Of a DNA stretch of 64,000 bases, positions 26,101 to 40,237 are shown one piece after another. The stretch is from Montifringilla adamsi (lineage: Eukaryota > Chordata > Aves > Passeriformes > Passeridae). A program made the translations under genes and the position numbers. Positions within the stretch are counted from its first letter, which is position 1. The number at the start of each line of letters is the position of its first letter. Location of the stretch: NCBI GenBank assembly GCA_017590115.1, contig JAGGNK010009114.1:21862662-21926661 (forward strand). The letters are read 5' to 3'. The notes below the pieces were generated by a model that was not told where the DNA came from, did no database searches, and saw only the letters and a program-made list of their open reading frames with translations.

Positions 26101-29100
26101 ACACTGAAAAATTGAGTTAATCTAGTATTAAAAACTATGCACTAATTGTATAGGTATTATTTCTCTCTTAGAGTGATTTTTTTTTTGAAGAGTGTTTTTC
26201 TATGATCTCCAATGATGACTAATTGCATAATCATACGTCAACAATTCAGGTGTCAGACTGAAGACATGAATCAAAGCTCAAACTCAATTAAAAACAGAAA
26301 AAAAAAAAAGGCAAAAAAAAAGCAATAGGCATCCTATCCTCAGAGTGAGAATCTGGAAAGGCATATGTCAATACAGCTCAAACTTAACTGATAATTCAGG
26401 TAAAAATGTATTTTTCATAAAAGTTATACTAGATTTCATTGTAGAAAAGGAGCATGAAGTCCCTGTAAGCACAGATGAAACATGTTTAAAATAACACATC
26501 CTCACTAGAAATGCTTTTCAGTTTGCTCAGTTGTACTTCAGCTATATGAATTAATGGGAAATGAATGACTGAGGTTTCATACACACATCCACAGATGGCC
26601 CCTGCCAGGAGCAAAACACCATATAAAGTAAAAAAGTTTCAAACAGAAGGACTCACACTGCTATAGAGAATACCAATGTGTGCTATCCTGTAAGAGGCAG
26701 GATAATCAGGCATAGTCCTGATTTGAGTGATAAAATGAATATAGATTGGGCTAGACTGTAAAATACTGTAAATCAACACAGCAGCACTAACTTCAGAGTG
26801 GCAGAACCCGGCCATCCTGTTTAATTGACATTTTAAGCCTGAATGAGACCAGCAGATTCTCAGTATCTTCAATAATAATTAGACTGTATCCTATATATAA
26901 TGCATAAAGAGACACACTTCTCATTTTAGTGATAAAATTTGGTATTTCTGGGAGAGTAGATGTAATGACAAAGAAGCAAATTAACAGCAAATCACTGTGG
27001 CTAATAAGGAAGTGTTGAGCCAAAATATTAATTCTCTCCACAGAGCGAAGACAAGCTAGACAGTAGGCAGCAGCAGAGCTGTAGAAGAATTGGCAATTAG
27101 ACAAATGCTATGTGTACTATCTTTAAAGTACAAAGAAATGATTTGTCTTTGCCAGACTGTGAAGAAGGTAAGCTGACATAAATTAGAAGACATTAATGAA
27201 TGTTAGTTTCTTATTATTCACATTGGCAAGGTTCTCCATCATCTTCATGAAAATACAAGTATCATCCAGAAAAATGCATGGAAGTTTCACTCTGTTATCT
27301 ACTCTTGCTCCTCTAGACTATTACTTCAAAGTCAACCCCTGCAGCAATGCCCAAATGCCAAACAAGTCAAGAACAGAGCACAGCTGACACTATTCATCCT
27401 GTTTCTAGTGCTCCAAACACACATAATGCCACTCCTCTCTCAGCTGTCTGTTCTGCAGTGTAGCTTGTTCACCTTCTCACCCATAAAAAACCACACACAA
27501 AAAAGCAGGCATTTATTTTGATAAAGTTCCACTGAGAATGTGCAGAGCAACTCAGTAGGAGGAAAGGATATTTACTCAGCTTTATGCACCAGGGTGAGTA
27601 TTTGTGATGAGCAAGACCTGGCATGGTAACTAAGGCTGTTGCACACAGCCCTGGAAGGCCACTCAACAGCAGGACCACACCACATCTTCAGCAACACAAA
27701 TATCGCAGCACAGCAACATGGGACTGCTAAATGTTCTGTAAAGTCTCCCAAAGAGATGGCACACTGGTCAGGGACAGATGTAGAACAATATCCTTGAAGA
27801 TTTAAAAAACTTGACTGATGAGGTCCCTGAGCAGGACTTCCAGCCTTAGGGGATGTTGCTACACACAGGACAGTCAGTTGTTCTTGCAATGCCCACTAGT
27901 TTTTAAACCAGATTTCCCATCAGTGATGAATCATTTTAGCTGCTCTGGTTCAGAAAAGTAAGTAAACAACAGCCACAGATCATTTCAATGGTGTTGAAGG
28001 ATCAGAAAGTGAAGATTTTGGAGTACAAAAGGGGAAGAATAGTGCTTGATAATGTAAATGCTTTGGGGATGTTACATGGAGGCAGCAAATGGCAGAAATT
28101 TAGAGAGACTGACTGAGGTATTCTGGTAAGTCAAAATACAAATGGAACTGCTTTTTATCCAGATGATCTCAGGTCTCTTTGTGCACTTTCAAACGTACCT
28201 CCTGTCTGTACAGTAACACCATGGTAGATAAGATTGTGATGGTCTCTCCCATCCTTCAGGACACTTATGGTGTTACAGTTTGAGGCTTTTTTGTTTTGTT
28301 TTGATATTTTTTTTTTAATGAACAAGTTTGGATCCCAACATTGCTAGGGGCAAGAAATTATTTTACTGTTTATCAATTAATCATTGTTCTAGCAATTGGG
28401 AACCTAGCCCTTTGGATTAACAGCCAAGCTGGACGCTAGTTAGATACGGCAAGTGAGCAGATTTTTAAGTTGCCTTCTATGCTGAACTCCCATTTCAAGG
28501 CTCAAGCACACTTGCTAAGCAATTCATCCAGCACCTACAGATCTAACACCAACCTCTCACCTTCCACATGCACACAAGGCTTGGGAAAACTGCTTGGTAT
28601 GATGTGCAAATAAATCCTTGCATACTTGTACCATTGCTCATATAGGGGGTTCATGAAAAATCTAATACCTTATCACAACTTGTATCAAAATGGAACATTT
28701 TTCAGATGTGAAATAGGAACAGACCCAGGCTGGAAATGGATTCAGTGATAACTCGTTTTGCTTGATTTTTATAGACAGCAAGCTCACGTGTAGACTTCTA
28801 GACATTCCACAGCTTTGCTGAGTGGTGATGGGGAAGATAAAGCAAACAATTTCCCTTTATCTGAAAATGTGTAAATGAATGATTCAACTGCTATATCAGT
28901 TATGACTGCTAAATGGTTCTTAACTTCTATCAATGGCCTGATGAAAGGAATTAATGCTGACAATGATAAATTGCTTTCTCAGGCATTGAGACTTCATGAC
29001 AAGGGAGGGTTTCTTTTGAGGTGAGAAGACACCATATCAGTTGAATATTGTTCTTCATTACATGCTCTGGAGGCACCCAATGATTTGCTGAGCATTTAAG

Positions 29101-29740
29101 CAGATTGTGGCTTATCTCTTTGCCTCTCCACAGTGATGTGGATCACCTCTCTTTACTGAATGCACAGGCTATAACACAATAAGTTGCTCACCATCTCTCC
29201 TCTCTCACTTATCCTGTTACATTTACCTCAGTAATCCACTACAGACCTCATGTAATCTGTCTCTAGGTTTTGATGGTTCCTTAATGTAGATATGCTTGCT
29301 CAAATACATCAGACCTAGTGGACATGCTTTAGGATGATGCATGTCACATTTAATGTATTTACCACATTAATCAGGCTTGTTTCCTTCACATCTATATCAA
29401 TTCCCCAAGAATGAGAAAACATGAATTTAATAGCTGTTTACTTAGTACCCCAGTAAAAACACCCAGTTTTAGTAGTTTGCATAATGGTGGACAAAACCAA
29501 ATGATTGGTTTGGCAGAGGAGGGTGTCCAGTATTTTTTTTTTTCTCATTGGAAACTTGGTACAAGCTTATTACAAGCAGAGGGACTGCTATTGTTTTCAG
29601 CAAACTTTGGAATAAGACAATAGATAATTTATATAACTAAGCACTAAGAGTATGTACATTAAATGGCACATTCAGAAATGAAATATGAAACATAATTTCT
29701 CAGTTCCAGTGATCAGATCTAGATTTCAGAAAGAAACCAA

Positions 29741-29777
29741 GAGAAAAAAAAAGAAAAAAAAAAAGAAAAAAAAAAGA
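29741..29777. repeat. A-rich (AnG) tract
   Basis: Runs of 9 to 11 A separated by single G residues form a purine-only simple repeat. Confidence 0.92.
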
Positions 29778-32700
29778 CAGATGGCACTGGAGCAAGGATC
29801 TGTTGGTTAGAAATAGTTATTGGTATGGATACAGAAAGGCTCTGAATGGCAGTCTGGATTTGTGCTTGTCCACACAAGCAGTACCACACAAGCAGTGACC
29901 ACTGGTTTCAAATGATGCAGGTGAACAAACATGAGGAGAAAGGTGAGAAAAGGAAATGGATCTCTGTGTAGAAAAAACATACATAAGAACCAGGAAGAAA
30001 AGAGGAGCTGAAAAAAATTTATCTGGAGCACGAGAAAGAATGCAGGCCCTTGTCATAGAAAAGTCTGTTCATGAAGTGTGTTTTCTTATAATCATATATA
30101 TAATCTCATATATGGCTACTGGGTGTTGAATAAAACAATATCAGAATACAAAAGCTAAGGTTAACATCTTTAGTATTTGATATATAAGTACAAATAATTG
30201 TAATGCTGACATTTCATTTTAAGTCAAACCCACCTCTGTCTGCAAAGTTACATGTTCTTTGCTATCAATATATCTGTAAAATTGCTATCAAGGAGCTGGC
30301 AGCTTATCTATAAAACTTGCTGTGAAGGATTTTCCTGGTTTCTACTGAAAATGGGCTTTGATCACTTTGCTGCATATAAAGCTTAAAAGAGGTTATTTTT
30401 AAAACACAATGCAACATACAAAATACTCACTATACTTCCTCTCTGGAACATGAAGCATCTAAGGGATTCAACCAAATGCTCCCTAAAGAAGACAAATCTC
30501 AAAAAAGTTTCTTAAAAAATAAAAAAAAATTAAAAAATAAAAAAGTTTCTTCCTTTTTCTGACCAGATTGCCTTTAAATTATGCTGCAAAACCCTTCTGA
30601 AAGGTTGTTCTTGGAAAGCAGAAAAAATGATGATCAAACCTGCCATAAGGCAGATGATTATCAAGAACTTTAATGGATTTGAGCGCTGGGCTACAGCAGA
30701 GGTACAAAAGAATCCTTTGACCTCAGTGTGTGTTTTTGTTCTGGCACAAAGCACCAAAGCCTACAGTGCACTTTTAATGTTGCTTTAATAGTGTGCAAGC
30801 CCAACCCTCTACCAAGCTAGAGACTTTCAAAACCCTTTTAAGTCTCTGAAGACATTTGCTCTGTATTATCTACAAGGTTCCCATTTAACACTGGATGAAT
30901 CCATTTAGAGCAACTGACCTGGACCTCTAATGAAAATTTGACAAATATTAGTTCCAAGTCCTTCTTCAAAGTTTCAAGAATTGGCTACATTTATCTTCAT
31001 AATCTTTCCCCAGCTCTGAATTTCAGTTGGAATTCTCCAAACAAACAACAGGGGTCAATGCACAGTCAGGTAATTTGTTTCCAGGAACTGTGAATCTTTC
31101 TGCTGTGGATTCTAACCCCAGCCTGCCTCAGGGATTTAACATAACTTCAGTAGGAAGTGCCTTGTGCTTCCAGTGGAGCAGGCAGTACCAGTAACACCCA
31201 GATGGATTTTGGATTGCTACAACCAATTCTCCTGTTATCGAGTATTTGCTCTCTAGAGAACCCACAAGAAACTTCAGGTCTATTCAGATTGTTAAAATCT
31301 ATTTTATCTTACCAGTGATGTTATTTTGATTTAAAAAATCTACTTGCAGTGCTGCCCCTGATATCCAAACTCAACAGGCTTTTATTATACAATTAATCTG
31401 GCCTTTTTGCTCAAATCAGTGACACATTAAATATAACATTTGAAACCAGAAGCTTTCCAGTTCAATAAAACAATTCCTTCAGATGAACTGCCCATGCTCC
31501 CGCTGAATTTCAGTGCTTTAGACCAGAAGAGTTTGATTCACTTATGTTGCTAAGGATGAAATGCCTGTTGGAAACCCACAATGGTAAATAAACACATTCA
31601 CACATTGAAATATCTGTGACAAAAAAAGAAACCCTCTTTCTTTTTACTGAAACCTGAGTGTAAATTTAAGAACAGACTTGAACCTTTCTCAGACACTTCT
31701 CATCAGCCTAAATAAGCTGAGGCTGCGTTCTGTGTGAAGTTTGAGTTTAGCAAAAAGCTTATTCCATGCTGACTTGCTCTTCCAGCAAAATTTCACCCAT
31801 TTGGGCTAACAGAAATGGAAACTGGACCCAGAAAAATTATTATCGTGCAACTTTCAAACTGGGGTTTGATAAATCACCAAAGTGCTGCTGTCTGAGAAAA
31901 TGGCACATTCAGTCTTTCCCTTCAGCCTCAGCAGAGGTTCATAATAACACTGAAGAATGATATGATTAATTACAACTAAATTTCCTGTTCATTACAGATA
32001 CATTCCCAAAAAGAAAACAGCCTGTTAATTTTTGTATACTCAAAAATACTGTTGCTGCATACCCTGGTATTCCCATGTGAAGCTGTCTGCAAGAATGAAT
32101 TCTTCAGCAATTAGCATTTGTTTGCTTGTGCCATGGATTTTTAACTTTTCCCTTGAAGCTGTTTATCAATGAAAATTCTGAATGCATTTTAATTAATACA
32201 ATCACACTTTTCCAGGAATAGCTGCTAATTTGAAACAGTAGTTGAAATGTGAAATATTGAACTTTTTAACAAATGCTTTGTTCCTCTCAAGATGTCTAAT
32301 TATTACATTCTGTATGCAAAGGTGTCATCTGTAACTGTCTTGGAAGTTTTTGGGTCATTGTGACAATGGGGAAATTCAAGACAAATAATGACACTTCTAC
32401 TCCCTTGGGGTGAACAGAATTTTTTTTCTTTGTAAAATGAAGGTGCTTTTTTTTTATGTTTACATGGGAACAATACTGTCAGGAGCTTGACACATCATCT
32501 GTGCATTCAATAAAGGAATTTTATTTATAGGAACACTTGAAGACCCTGCTGTACCTGTCTGAGCTGGGGAGTCTGCCATGACATGAAGAGGAAGTCAACC
32601 TTTTCATCATGTCCTTTTCTCTTAGGTACTTTAGCATTTTCCACTTCATCCCTCTTCCAAAACACAACTTCTTTATTGCAAAGGGCTTGAGGGAAGAGCT

Positions 32701-33341
32701 GAGGATGACTGGACTTCAAAGGGATACTCAGGGGTCCTCAGGTCTGCTGTCTGTGGGGGTGGCAGCCCTGGCAGCATCTCTGCTTCCTCACTGACACCAC
32801 AGCAAAGGCATCAGGGGTGTAACACATTTTAAAAAACTTTCAAAATAATTTAAATATAATTTGAAGAACAATATAGCACAGTATAATGACTGCTTCATAT
32901 GGAAATGATCATGTGTTCCTGAGATGAGGAGGGAAATTGTATGTAACTGGGCACTCTTTCTTTCCTTCGACTGAGCAAATCTGAAGAGCCAGCAAAATAC
33001 TTCAATTGGTTTAGATCAGCAACTGACAATTAAAAACCTAGCAACTGGTATTTTTCACATTTTTTGATTCATACCCAGGAGTATCTATCTCACTGTTAGA
33101 ACGTGATGAACCAGAATTGTCTCTCATGACACCTACCTAGAGGACTGTTATTAGTACCATGTTTGCTGGTTAACTGGGCAGGACTGCTGTCAGTTTAGTT
33201 ATTTTAGTGAGAGCTACAGAAACACACGCTTTTCCTGCTGCGTAAAAAACATTTTCCTTGCTTAATGATAGCTTTTCTACCATACATTCAGCTCTAAGTC
33301 TGTTTTCATAAAACCCAGTAGAATAAATGCATTAAAATACA

Positions 33342-33398
33342 GAAAAAAAAAACAAACCCAAAAAAAACCCCAAAAAAACCCCAAAAAACAAAAAAACC
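33342..33398. repeat. CnAn tract, CCCCAAAAAAA-type
   Basis: An A run followed by blocks of CCC or CCCC separated by six to eight A. The minus strand, which is the sense strand of NCKAP5, carries GGGG/TTTTTTT blocks. It is a simple repeat of unusual composition. Confidence 0.9.
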
Positions 33399-33870
33399 AC
33401 AGCAAACTTTGTTTTCTGGGGAAACAAGGGGAAAGGGCCTTAAGCTGATGGAGAGTGGATTCAGGAATTAGTAAGAAATTGTTTATTTGTAAGGGTGGTG
33501 AGGCCATGGAACAGGTTAGTGAGAGAAGCTGTGGCTGCATAGAGTTTCAGCAGGGAAAAAAATCAGTATCTTTCTATGAAAACTTTTGTATCAGAAAAAT
33601 GCCAGAACCTCTTATCAAGGAATATTAAACGCATGTGACAACCTGCTCCATAACCACTATGTCCTGTCAGAGACTCGGATTTGGTGCCTGTGGGAGGAGC
33701 AAAATATTAATTCTCTCAAAAGCCATCAGAATTATCTATTACAGGATGCAATAACAAATAAAATATCAAAATAAAGCAATATATATAGGCCTCAGCCACA
33801 CTGATGAACAACAAGGATACTCTGGAGTCTTTTTATGAAAAGGACTGCCAAAACTCTGTAATTATTTGTT

Positions 33871-33909
33871 TGGTGGTGGTTTTTTTTTTTTTTTTTTTTT
33901 TTTCTTTTT
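33871..33909. repeat. Poly-T tract
   Basis: A short TGG triplet run leads into more than twenty T in a row, then TTTCTTTTTC. It is low-complexity sequence within the long intron. Confidence 0.92.
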
Positions 33910-35137
33910 CAGTATTTAGATTAAAAAATTGAAACATTTCACGTCATTCAAAGTAAAAGCTTTGAGAATTTTTGGTATGGAGGCAAAGTAATTATTTCAG
34001 AATAAGGAAAAATAATTTTGAACAATCTTAGGTGAGGTATTCTCTCCTGGGCAATTTCTAGTAACACAAAAGAAATCCTTTATCTACAGCATGAGAGGCA
34101 TGAATTTCTGTTTGAGAATTTCTGCTAGTGTCTACCCACTGACAGAATGCCCTCAGAGTCTTACACTGCACAAAGCTCTTGTTATTCAGCTGTTGTCATG
34201 GAGCCAGGTGATGGCTGAGCTCTCAGAGAGGGAAGAGTTTAGGGATCTTTCCTTCAGGTAACACAGCCAGAGTTTATTTGTCTGAATTTGGGACTGAAAG
34301 GGCTGTACAAGTAATGAAGCATGCAAACATTTTCCTAGTGCCCCCAAAAGAAATGTGTTTTGACATGATACCTCTGCTTGGACTTGCTGGGTTGGCAGTA
34401 CCAGTGAAATGAAAGAGATTCTGGCAAGAAAAAATGGAGTCAGATTTTAACTTTTTAATGAAATTTTTTATTGCAGTCTCTATCTGCAAAGGGAACTTAT
34501 GCTAAAGGTGAATTTTCCTTGTTCAGTCAGTTGTTTATATTGGTGACACTCTGCTCTAATACAAACCTCAGGTTTCTGTTTTGTCCTCCACTGCCTATGA
34601 GATATTTTTACATGTACTAAAATTAAAAATTAGTACGTGTCTGTCACGAGGCAGGGTGGATGGTGCTACCCTTCTACAGCAAAGGCAACTTTATTATCAA
34701 TAACTGCTTTAAGATCTTTTGAACAGACACCAGTTTGCTGTTCCTTGTGGTTTAGTTTATCACAGCAATTATTCTATTTAAATTTTATTCTGAACTTTAC
34801 TAGTTCAAGGCCAGATGACAGAGCTACAGTATGTCAGTATCATTCCCACTGAAAGTGCCATGCACAACAGCCCTTATGTTAAGCCACTGTGTGTAACCCA
34901 CTGTTCTTGGAGGCTGAAATGATCTTTCATAACCCAAGGCCCTCCAATCAAACATTGCATTGACCCACAATTGTAATGGTGTGTACTCATCTCATGCATT
35001 TTATGAAATCTGGCTATTTAGAAGTAAATGAAGGCTAAAGCAGACATAAGGGGGCAAACAAACAAAGTAATGAGAATTAAACATGTCTTTTTTGCAAGTG
35101 ACAGCAACAAAATCCAGTGTAAAATATAATTTTGTAC

Positions 35138-35216
35138 CTATCACATGACTCTGACATGTAGTCCTTGTCATGGTGTCCTCCTCTTCTTCTTGCAGGTTTT
35201 CTGTGACTACTTTAGC
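35138..35216 (-). CDS. NCKAP5: NCKAP5 small exon, acidic 26-residue segment
   Basis: This exon has 79 nt: 26 codons plus one base. The acceptor is gcactgtgtacag before GCTAAAG and the donor is GATAG|GTACAA (plus-strand ac at 36-37 of the 35101 line). The peptide is AKVVTENLQEEEEDTMTRTT followed by CQSHVI. The ENLQ-acidic-QSHVI pattern matches the NCKAP5 segment that precedes the MRTLDSGIGTF block. The leftover G joins AG of the next exon to give Glu, producing HVI-ESCCQM. That join also settles the start of the next exon. The exon is flanked by introns of 4.1 and 18.3 kb. Its length is not a multiple of three, so skipping it would break the frame. Confidence 0.85.
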
Positions 35217-38200
35217 CTGTACACAGTGCAACAACAAAAGTGAAGAACATCTGTGACTCTGTTTATGTTGCTTCGTGACAACTACAGAATGTTTTGCAGA
35301 AATAAATCAAAGTAAAGTTACATGGCAGCTAAGAGTGGAATATATAACCTGTCTTAGTCTATGAATGATATCTGATGATAACAACTTTAATTTCATTCAA
35401 AATCACAACATGCAACAATGAAAAATACCCTTGGAAGATGCACTTCTTCAAAATAAAAACTTAATATATGGTGTGGTGTCTCTAGCTCAGTTTGCAAACA
35501 CTGAACTTTGGTATTTTTATTCCCACCTCTGTTTAAAAGCATTTATTATCTAGACAGAGAGAAAAAAATCATTTAAGAATGCAGTGCACTCTAAGAGCCT
35601 GTGTGTGGTATTCAAGTTTGTGTTATTCAAATCCCTGAGATATTATGGGTTTTTTCCAAGATATATCCTTGCCCTGTCATTCTGCACTCCTATTTCCCAG
35701 GTGTACAGATAATCTGAGTCCCTCCCTAGCACAGTGAAATGCCCCTCCGTCACGTGCCATCAGTGGCCACAATTCAGTTTCAAGGACATATTTTTCTGCC
35801 ATGCTCCATAAATCAAACAGGAATAAAGATACTTCCAGGGTGACGAGAGGAAGAAAGGCAGCACCACAGAAAAAATTGCTTTCAATATCTCAGGGATCTT
35901 AAATTATTTGCTAATCACTCTCTGCTGTTTTTAACTGCTTACAGCACGCTCACAGTAACAAGAGCACATTTTGTAATCTAAACCACTGGAATTTATCATC
36001 ATTTGCATGACATATGTTTGATCACAGTGTAAATCCTGCTTGCTCTGGATTACACAAGTAGCCCTGTTGACCTCTCGTGAACAGCCTAAGTATAACACCA
36101 AAGACTTGCTCTCCAGACTTTTAAAAGTGCATTTATCATCTGTTAATCCCAGGGATTTGATTACATCTTTTCTTTCTTACTAAATGCCTCTCTTCAGGCT
36201 ATGGAAAAGAGGAGGGGAGTGTTCATTTGGCACCCAGTTCCAGGTGGAACAGTTTCTCACATTCGCACAGTGCATGGCCAAGTGCTGCTGTGACATTTCA
36301 CGATGTTAGGACAGATCTCTGGGTGCTCCCCAAACACACAGACTGAGCACACAGAGTGCCACACAAAACTCCTGGTGCCTTGGGTTTGGTGCCACACTTC
36401 CACCTCACAAAGTGAAACCCGCGGCTGTTCTAAATCACACAGGGCTGTAATAAAATCAAAAAGATGAAATGAAGCAGTGCAGCACAAAAATGATTGTATC
36501 TCACCTTAAACTCCAGCCAAGGACATGAAAAAGTACTGGAGAACATGGAATATCCTTGGTGTAGGCTGAAGTGTTATGTATTTCTGCTGGCTGGCCTTTA
36601 GAGCAAAGTGCTTTTTTGATGAACACTAACGGGAAGTGTGTCACTCTGAAGGTGAATGCACAAGGCCACCATTGGTGGAACACTGCATTTTCCATAAATT
36701 CAGTGGCAGTCCAGCAATAACATTCTTTGCATGAACAGCAATCAGAGGTAATTGGTGCATATGTTATGGCGTAATAGTGCCTCAAGCCTTTACCTGGCAC
36801 ATCGTAAGAAAAGTGATTTAATCATCAAAAATTAAATAGCTTTTAAAGGAAAAAAATCTTGCTAGAAAATTAATGTTAGAAACTGTTCTGGCCAGGATTT
36901 AAAGCAGCAGTATATATCTGATAAGCAGTTTGGAAATACAGCAGCTTCTGCACTGAACTGTATGACTGAGTGCACTTTGCATTGTTCAGAAAAGAAAAGA
37001 AATCTTCCTGGCTTAGGGCTTTTAAAAAGATTTATGCTGTTTTCCCCAAAATCATTAATTTTGTCTTTTTATGAGGGGAAAAAAATGCACAACAGGCCAT
37101 CCTACTGCATGTGACTGTTTTCAGGCACAGCTATTTCCCAGCCTTTTGCAATCTGCTTCAAAGAAAGCAGACACCAAAGAATAGCTGGGAATGATAGTAA
37201 TAAGATTCATGAACTTCGAATTTAAAGACTTTGCATTGTTTTTCTTTTAGAAGTTTGGAGGACAAGATAAAATACCACATATTGAGGAATCTTAAGGTAT
37301 ATCTCTTTCATAAGTTAGCATTAATAACTGTAAGCACATTTAAAATCTTGTTATTCTGGATATCATCAGTCTTTTGGCACTAGGTATTTCTTTTAGGAAT
37401 TAAGTGCCACAGAAAACACAATATGAAACTCAAAAAAATGAAACATATAAATGTAACTTAATCTTCAAAAACCACACAAAAACACTGTTTCCCTGCTAAC
37501 AAAAGAGTGTACGGCGTAGCAGAAGTAATGCCTTTTCACCATGAACAACATGTCCTTAAAAACTAAATAGTATAATTAGCATTTTTCCATTATTTATGTA
37601 CATTAAGAACAATCTTTGTAGTTCCTTCACAAATTAAGTGTGTTTCTTTAAGATATACTTCAAAGACTATTATTGCAGCATTTAGAAAGACTTCACAAAA
37701 TGACACACAAAAAGCACAGCAAATTATTGCAGCATTAGAAAATAATAAGTTAGAAATTGTAGAAGCAATGTGTCGAGTTTTTGTACTTCTGTACAGTGAA
37801 GAAAGCTGTCAGGACCATTTTAAATGCGGCATAGTTAAACTGAGTGGCTCTGATAAGGGGCTCTGCTCTGCTATCTAAGTTCTAGATCAGTTGGATTGTA
37901 TTTCCTGCATATTGCACATTTCCAGACTTTCATTCTCTCTCTTTCCTTTCAGTGACACTACAAGGACAGCCTTAGATATGCTTATAATTTGTGGTTTTAT
38001 AATGCAGGAGACATCTACATTTTCAAAGGAGAGATGATACCAGAGGAGTCAGGAGGAAAGTTTTCAAACACATTCATTTTGCATATGTTCCCTGTAAGGT
38101 TTTTTAAAAAAATGACCTTGCAGATGTTCTCAGCAAAGACGTCAGTATTAAAGTAAAAAAAAGAAAAAAATTTTCCTGAATTTGAAACTATGTACGGAAT

Positions 38201-39366
38201 GTCTTGAAACTATGTATGGTATGCCTTGACCTCAAGCATCCTCAACATCAGCCCTAAGCTAAGAGGTTTTTTCGTTTCCCATTACAAAGCTTTTTGCAAT
38301 GTTCCCAGAGAATTTGTATTTCAGATTCCCCCAGTTGTATGTGCTGCACTTCAGTAACTCAGTTCTACCAGAACAATAAAAGCAACAGCCTCAGCTTCAG
38401 AGCAAGTATTATATTTGGCACAAGTTTCCAGGCTGTTTGTTAAAATTGTGGTGATGGCTAATAATAATAATCATAATAATATGGACAAGGCAGCTATCTC
38501 AGGAATGAGGAATGAATGCTATAGGGTTAAAGCATTTCACTTCTCCTTGTGCTGGACTTTAAAATATCATGGGGAAGGTCCTTGCTAGGCAAGACATTGC
38601 TCATTAAATTCTAAAGTTAATTAAAAGAAGCTTCACCAGGAAGGGCACCCCTTCAGCCTGACTTTAGGTTACAATCCTGGACTCTGTGGGAACGCTTCTC
38701 AATGCAGCAAAGTCAGTCCAGAACCAGACTAGCAGCTAACAGAAAACAGGGTAACTTTTCTTCTATGTTACAACATTCCTCCCCTCTGAGTAAATTAAAT
38801 TATCAGGTACAGTTAGTACCTTATTAAAATATAAAACTAACTATAGGCCATTAACAGGGAGATTTTTAATGGCACAAAGTGAGATGCAGGTCCAATGTAT
38901 GTTTTTTCTTTTGAACATTCCCTCTTAAGTGACAAATATTCCCAAATGTGGTCAAATGATTTGCCTTTTCCACAGCAGCAGTGTACTTTTTAGGCTTAAT
39001 GACTTCTATAATGTTGAGAGGAATGTTCAATACTGGCATGCAATTTTAAGGGAAAGGGGAAAAAATAAAATAAAAAAATGGTCCTATCATTTCACTCTAC
39101 TACAGTATGATTATAGCATCATTGTGCATGTATCTTCACAGGAATTGAATTGCCAGCAGAAGCAGTAGAATCTTCATGACTATCTGTATAATGTGGCCTA
39201 TAGCCAAGCTGCCAACTTTTGTATTAATTCACAATCCTCTAGCTACACAATATCCTTCTATCTTATATATAAACAGTTATTATCCTGTTTGCCTGCAATG
39301 GCAATAAGAAACACATCCAGAAGTTAAAAAGAAGGTAATAATGTTTTCATGTATTGAAGCACTTAC
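35217..39366 (-). other. NCKAP5 intron (4.15 kb)
   Basis: AT-rich intron between GTAAGT at the high end and ACAG at the low end. It contains a 22-bp tandem duplication at 38182-38225 and a short AAT-rich run near 38459-38482. No other exon or transposon is seen. Confidence 0.75.
38182..38225. repeat. 22-bp tandem duplication
   Basis: TTGAAACTATGTACGGAATG beginning at 38182 is repeated at 38204 as TTGAAACTATGTATGGTATG. The two 22-bp copies differ at three positions. Confidence 0.9.
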
Positions 39367-39544
39367 CAGGGTCTGATTCTGCATTTCCATATCAGCTTTT
39401 GTGTTGCTGTTTTTCCTGTGGTTTCCTTGAGAGCTGATAGAGTTGCTGTGAAGAGAGGAGCCCTGGGAGCTGCCCTTCGACACACTCCTGTAGGAAACAT
39501 TATTTGATCCACTTTCTGTCTGCTGAGCTACTTTCTTATCAACT
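39367..39544 (-). CDS. NCKAP5: NCKAP5 exon following the giant exon
   Basis: This exon has 178 nt. One base completes the Arg codon split across the 693-bp intron (LLN-R), then 59 codons follow, ending in phase 0. The acceptor is a good pyrimidine tract, ctctctacctgcag, and the donor is CTG|GTAAGT (plus-strand ac at 39365-39366). The peptide begins VDKKVAQQTESGSNNVSYRS and contains KGSSQGSSL and a SQGNHRKN-like segment, then KADMEMQNQTL. These are recognisable NCKAP5 sequences directly downstream of LLNR. The open frame runs on through the acceptor toward 39597, but the VDKK junction and the splice consensus place the start here. Confidence 0.92.
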
Positions 39545-40237
39545 CTGCAGGTAGAGAGTGATTCCTCTGATAAATTGCATTGCCCTTCTTCAATCACTCT
39601 ACTTTCCCATTCCTTTAATGTTTAAAGTAACCTCTCTGTATCTTTCTGTCTCTAGACCTTTGAGTGATAAATGTTTCTAACTAGCCTTGATCAAACCTGT
39701 CACTTGCAATTTCAGGTAGTATATCAATTTAGCCTTTCACAGGTGATGATTTATATTATATTTGGGACTGCTGTGGGGCAAACGTGAAAACATAATATAC
39801 CTATTGCTAAGTTCTTCTGTGACCAAAGGTTGTGAGAGCTGGAAAGGTAATTAATTCTGACAAGTTACCAAATATGTGTTTTCTGGTTACAGTACAGGAA
39901 GATGGAATACATTAAAACATGTACCTAATTACCCTCTATATTTACACACCATCTGCCTAGATTCTTGATTTCTGGAATAATTTGAATTATCAGCTTCGAT
40001 GTAACTCGTCTATCTTTAATTTCAAAGACCAATGGTTTGGTTAAAGTAACATGAACAAAATTATCATCCCATTGTTAATGTTTGGTTTTTTTTTCCTGTA
40101 GAAATTAAAGTCCCAACTGTGAACCTACTGTTTGCTACTGTGCATTCTTAGCACAAAAATAACATGCACTAAACATCTGGGCATCTGTAAAGCTACATGG
40201 ATATCAACACATCCCAAATTGTGTTCTGGAGTTTTAC
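39545..40237 (-). other. NCKAP5 intron (693 bp)
   Basis: Short intron from GTAAAA to the ctacctgcag acceptor. Its last 60 bases remain open in the downstream frame but lie outside the predicted exon. Nothing else is distinctive. Confidence 0.8.

Larger units (their letters stand above)
16886..35137 (-). other. Long NCKAP5 intron (18.3 kb)
   Basis: The largest intron in the window runs from the GTACAA donor at its high end to the CCTTAG acceptor at its low end. It is AT-rich with several homopolymer runs (listed separately) and no recognisable transposon. Two things stand out: an exon-like segment at 22943-23018, and the C/A tract at 33342-33398. All longer open frames inside (for example 22015-22365, 26793-27104, 27572-27889) lack splice context and family resemblance. 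Confidence 0.75.
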
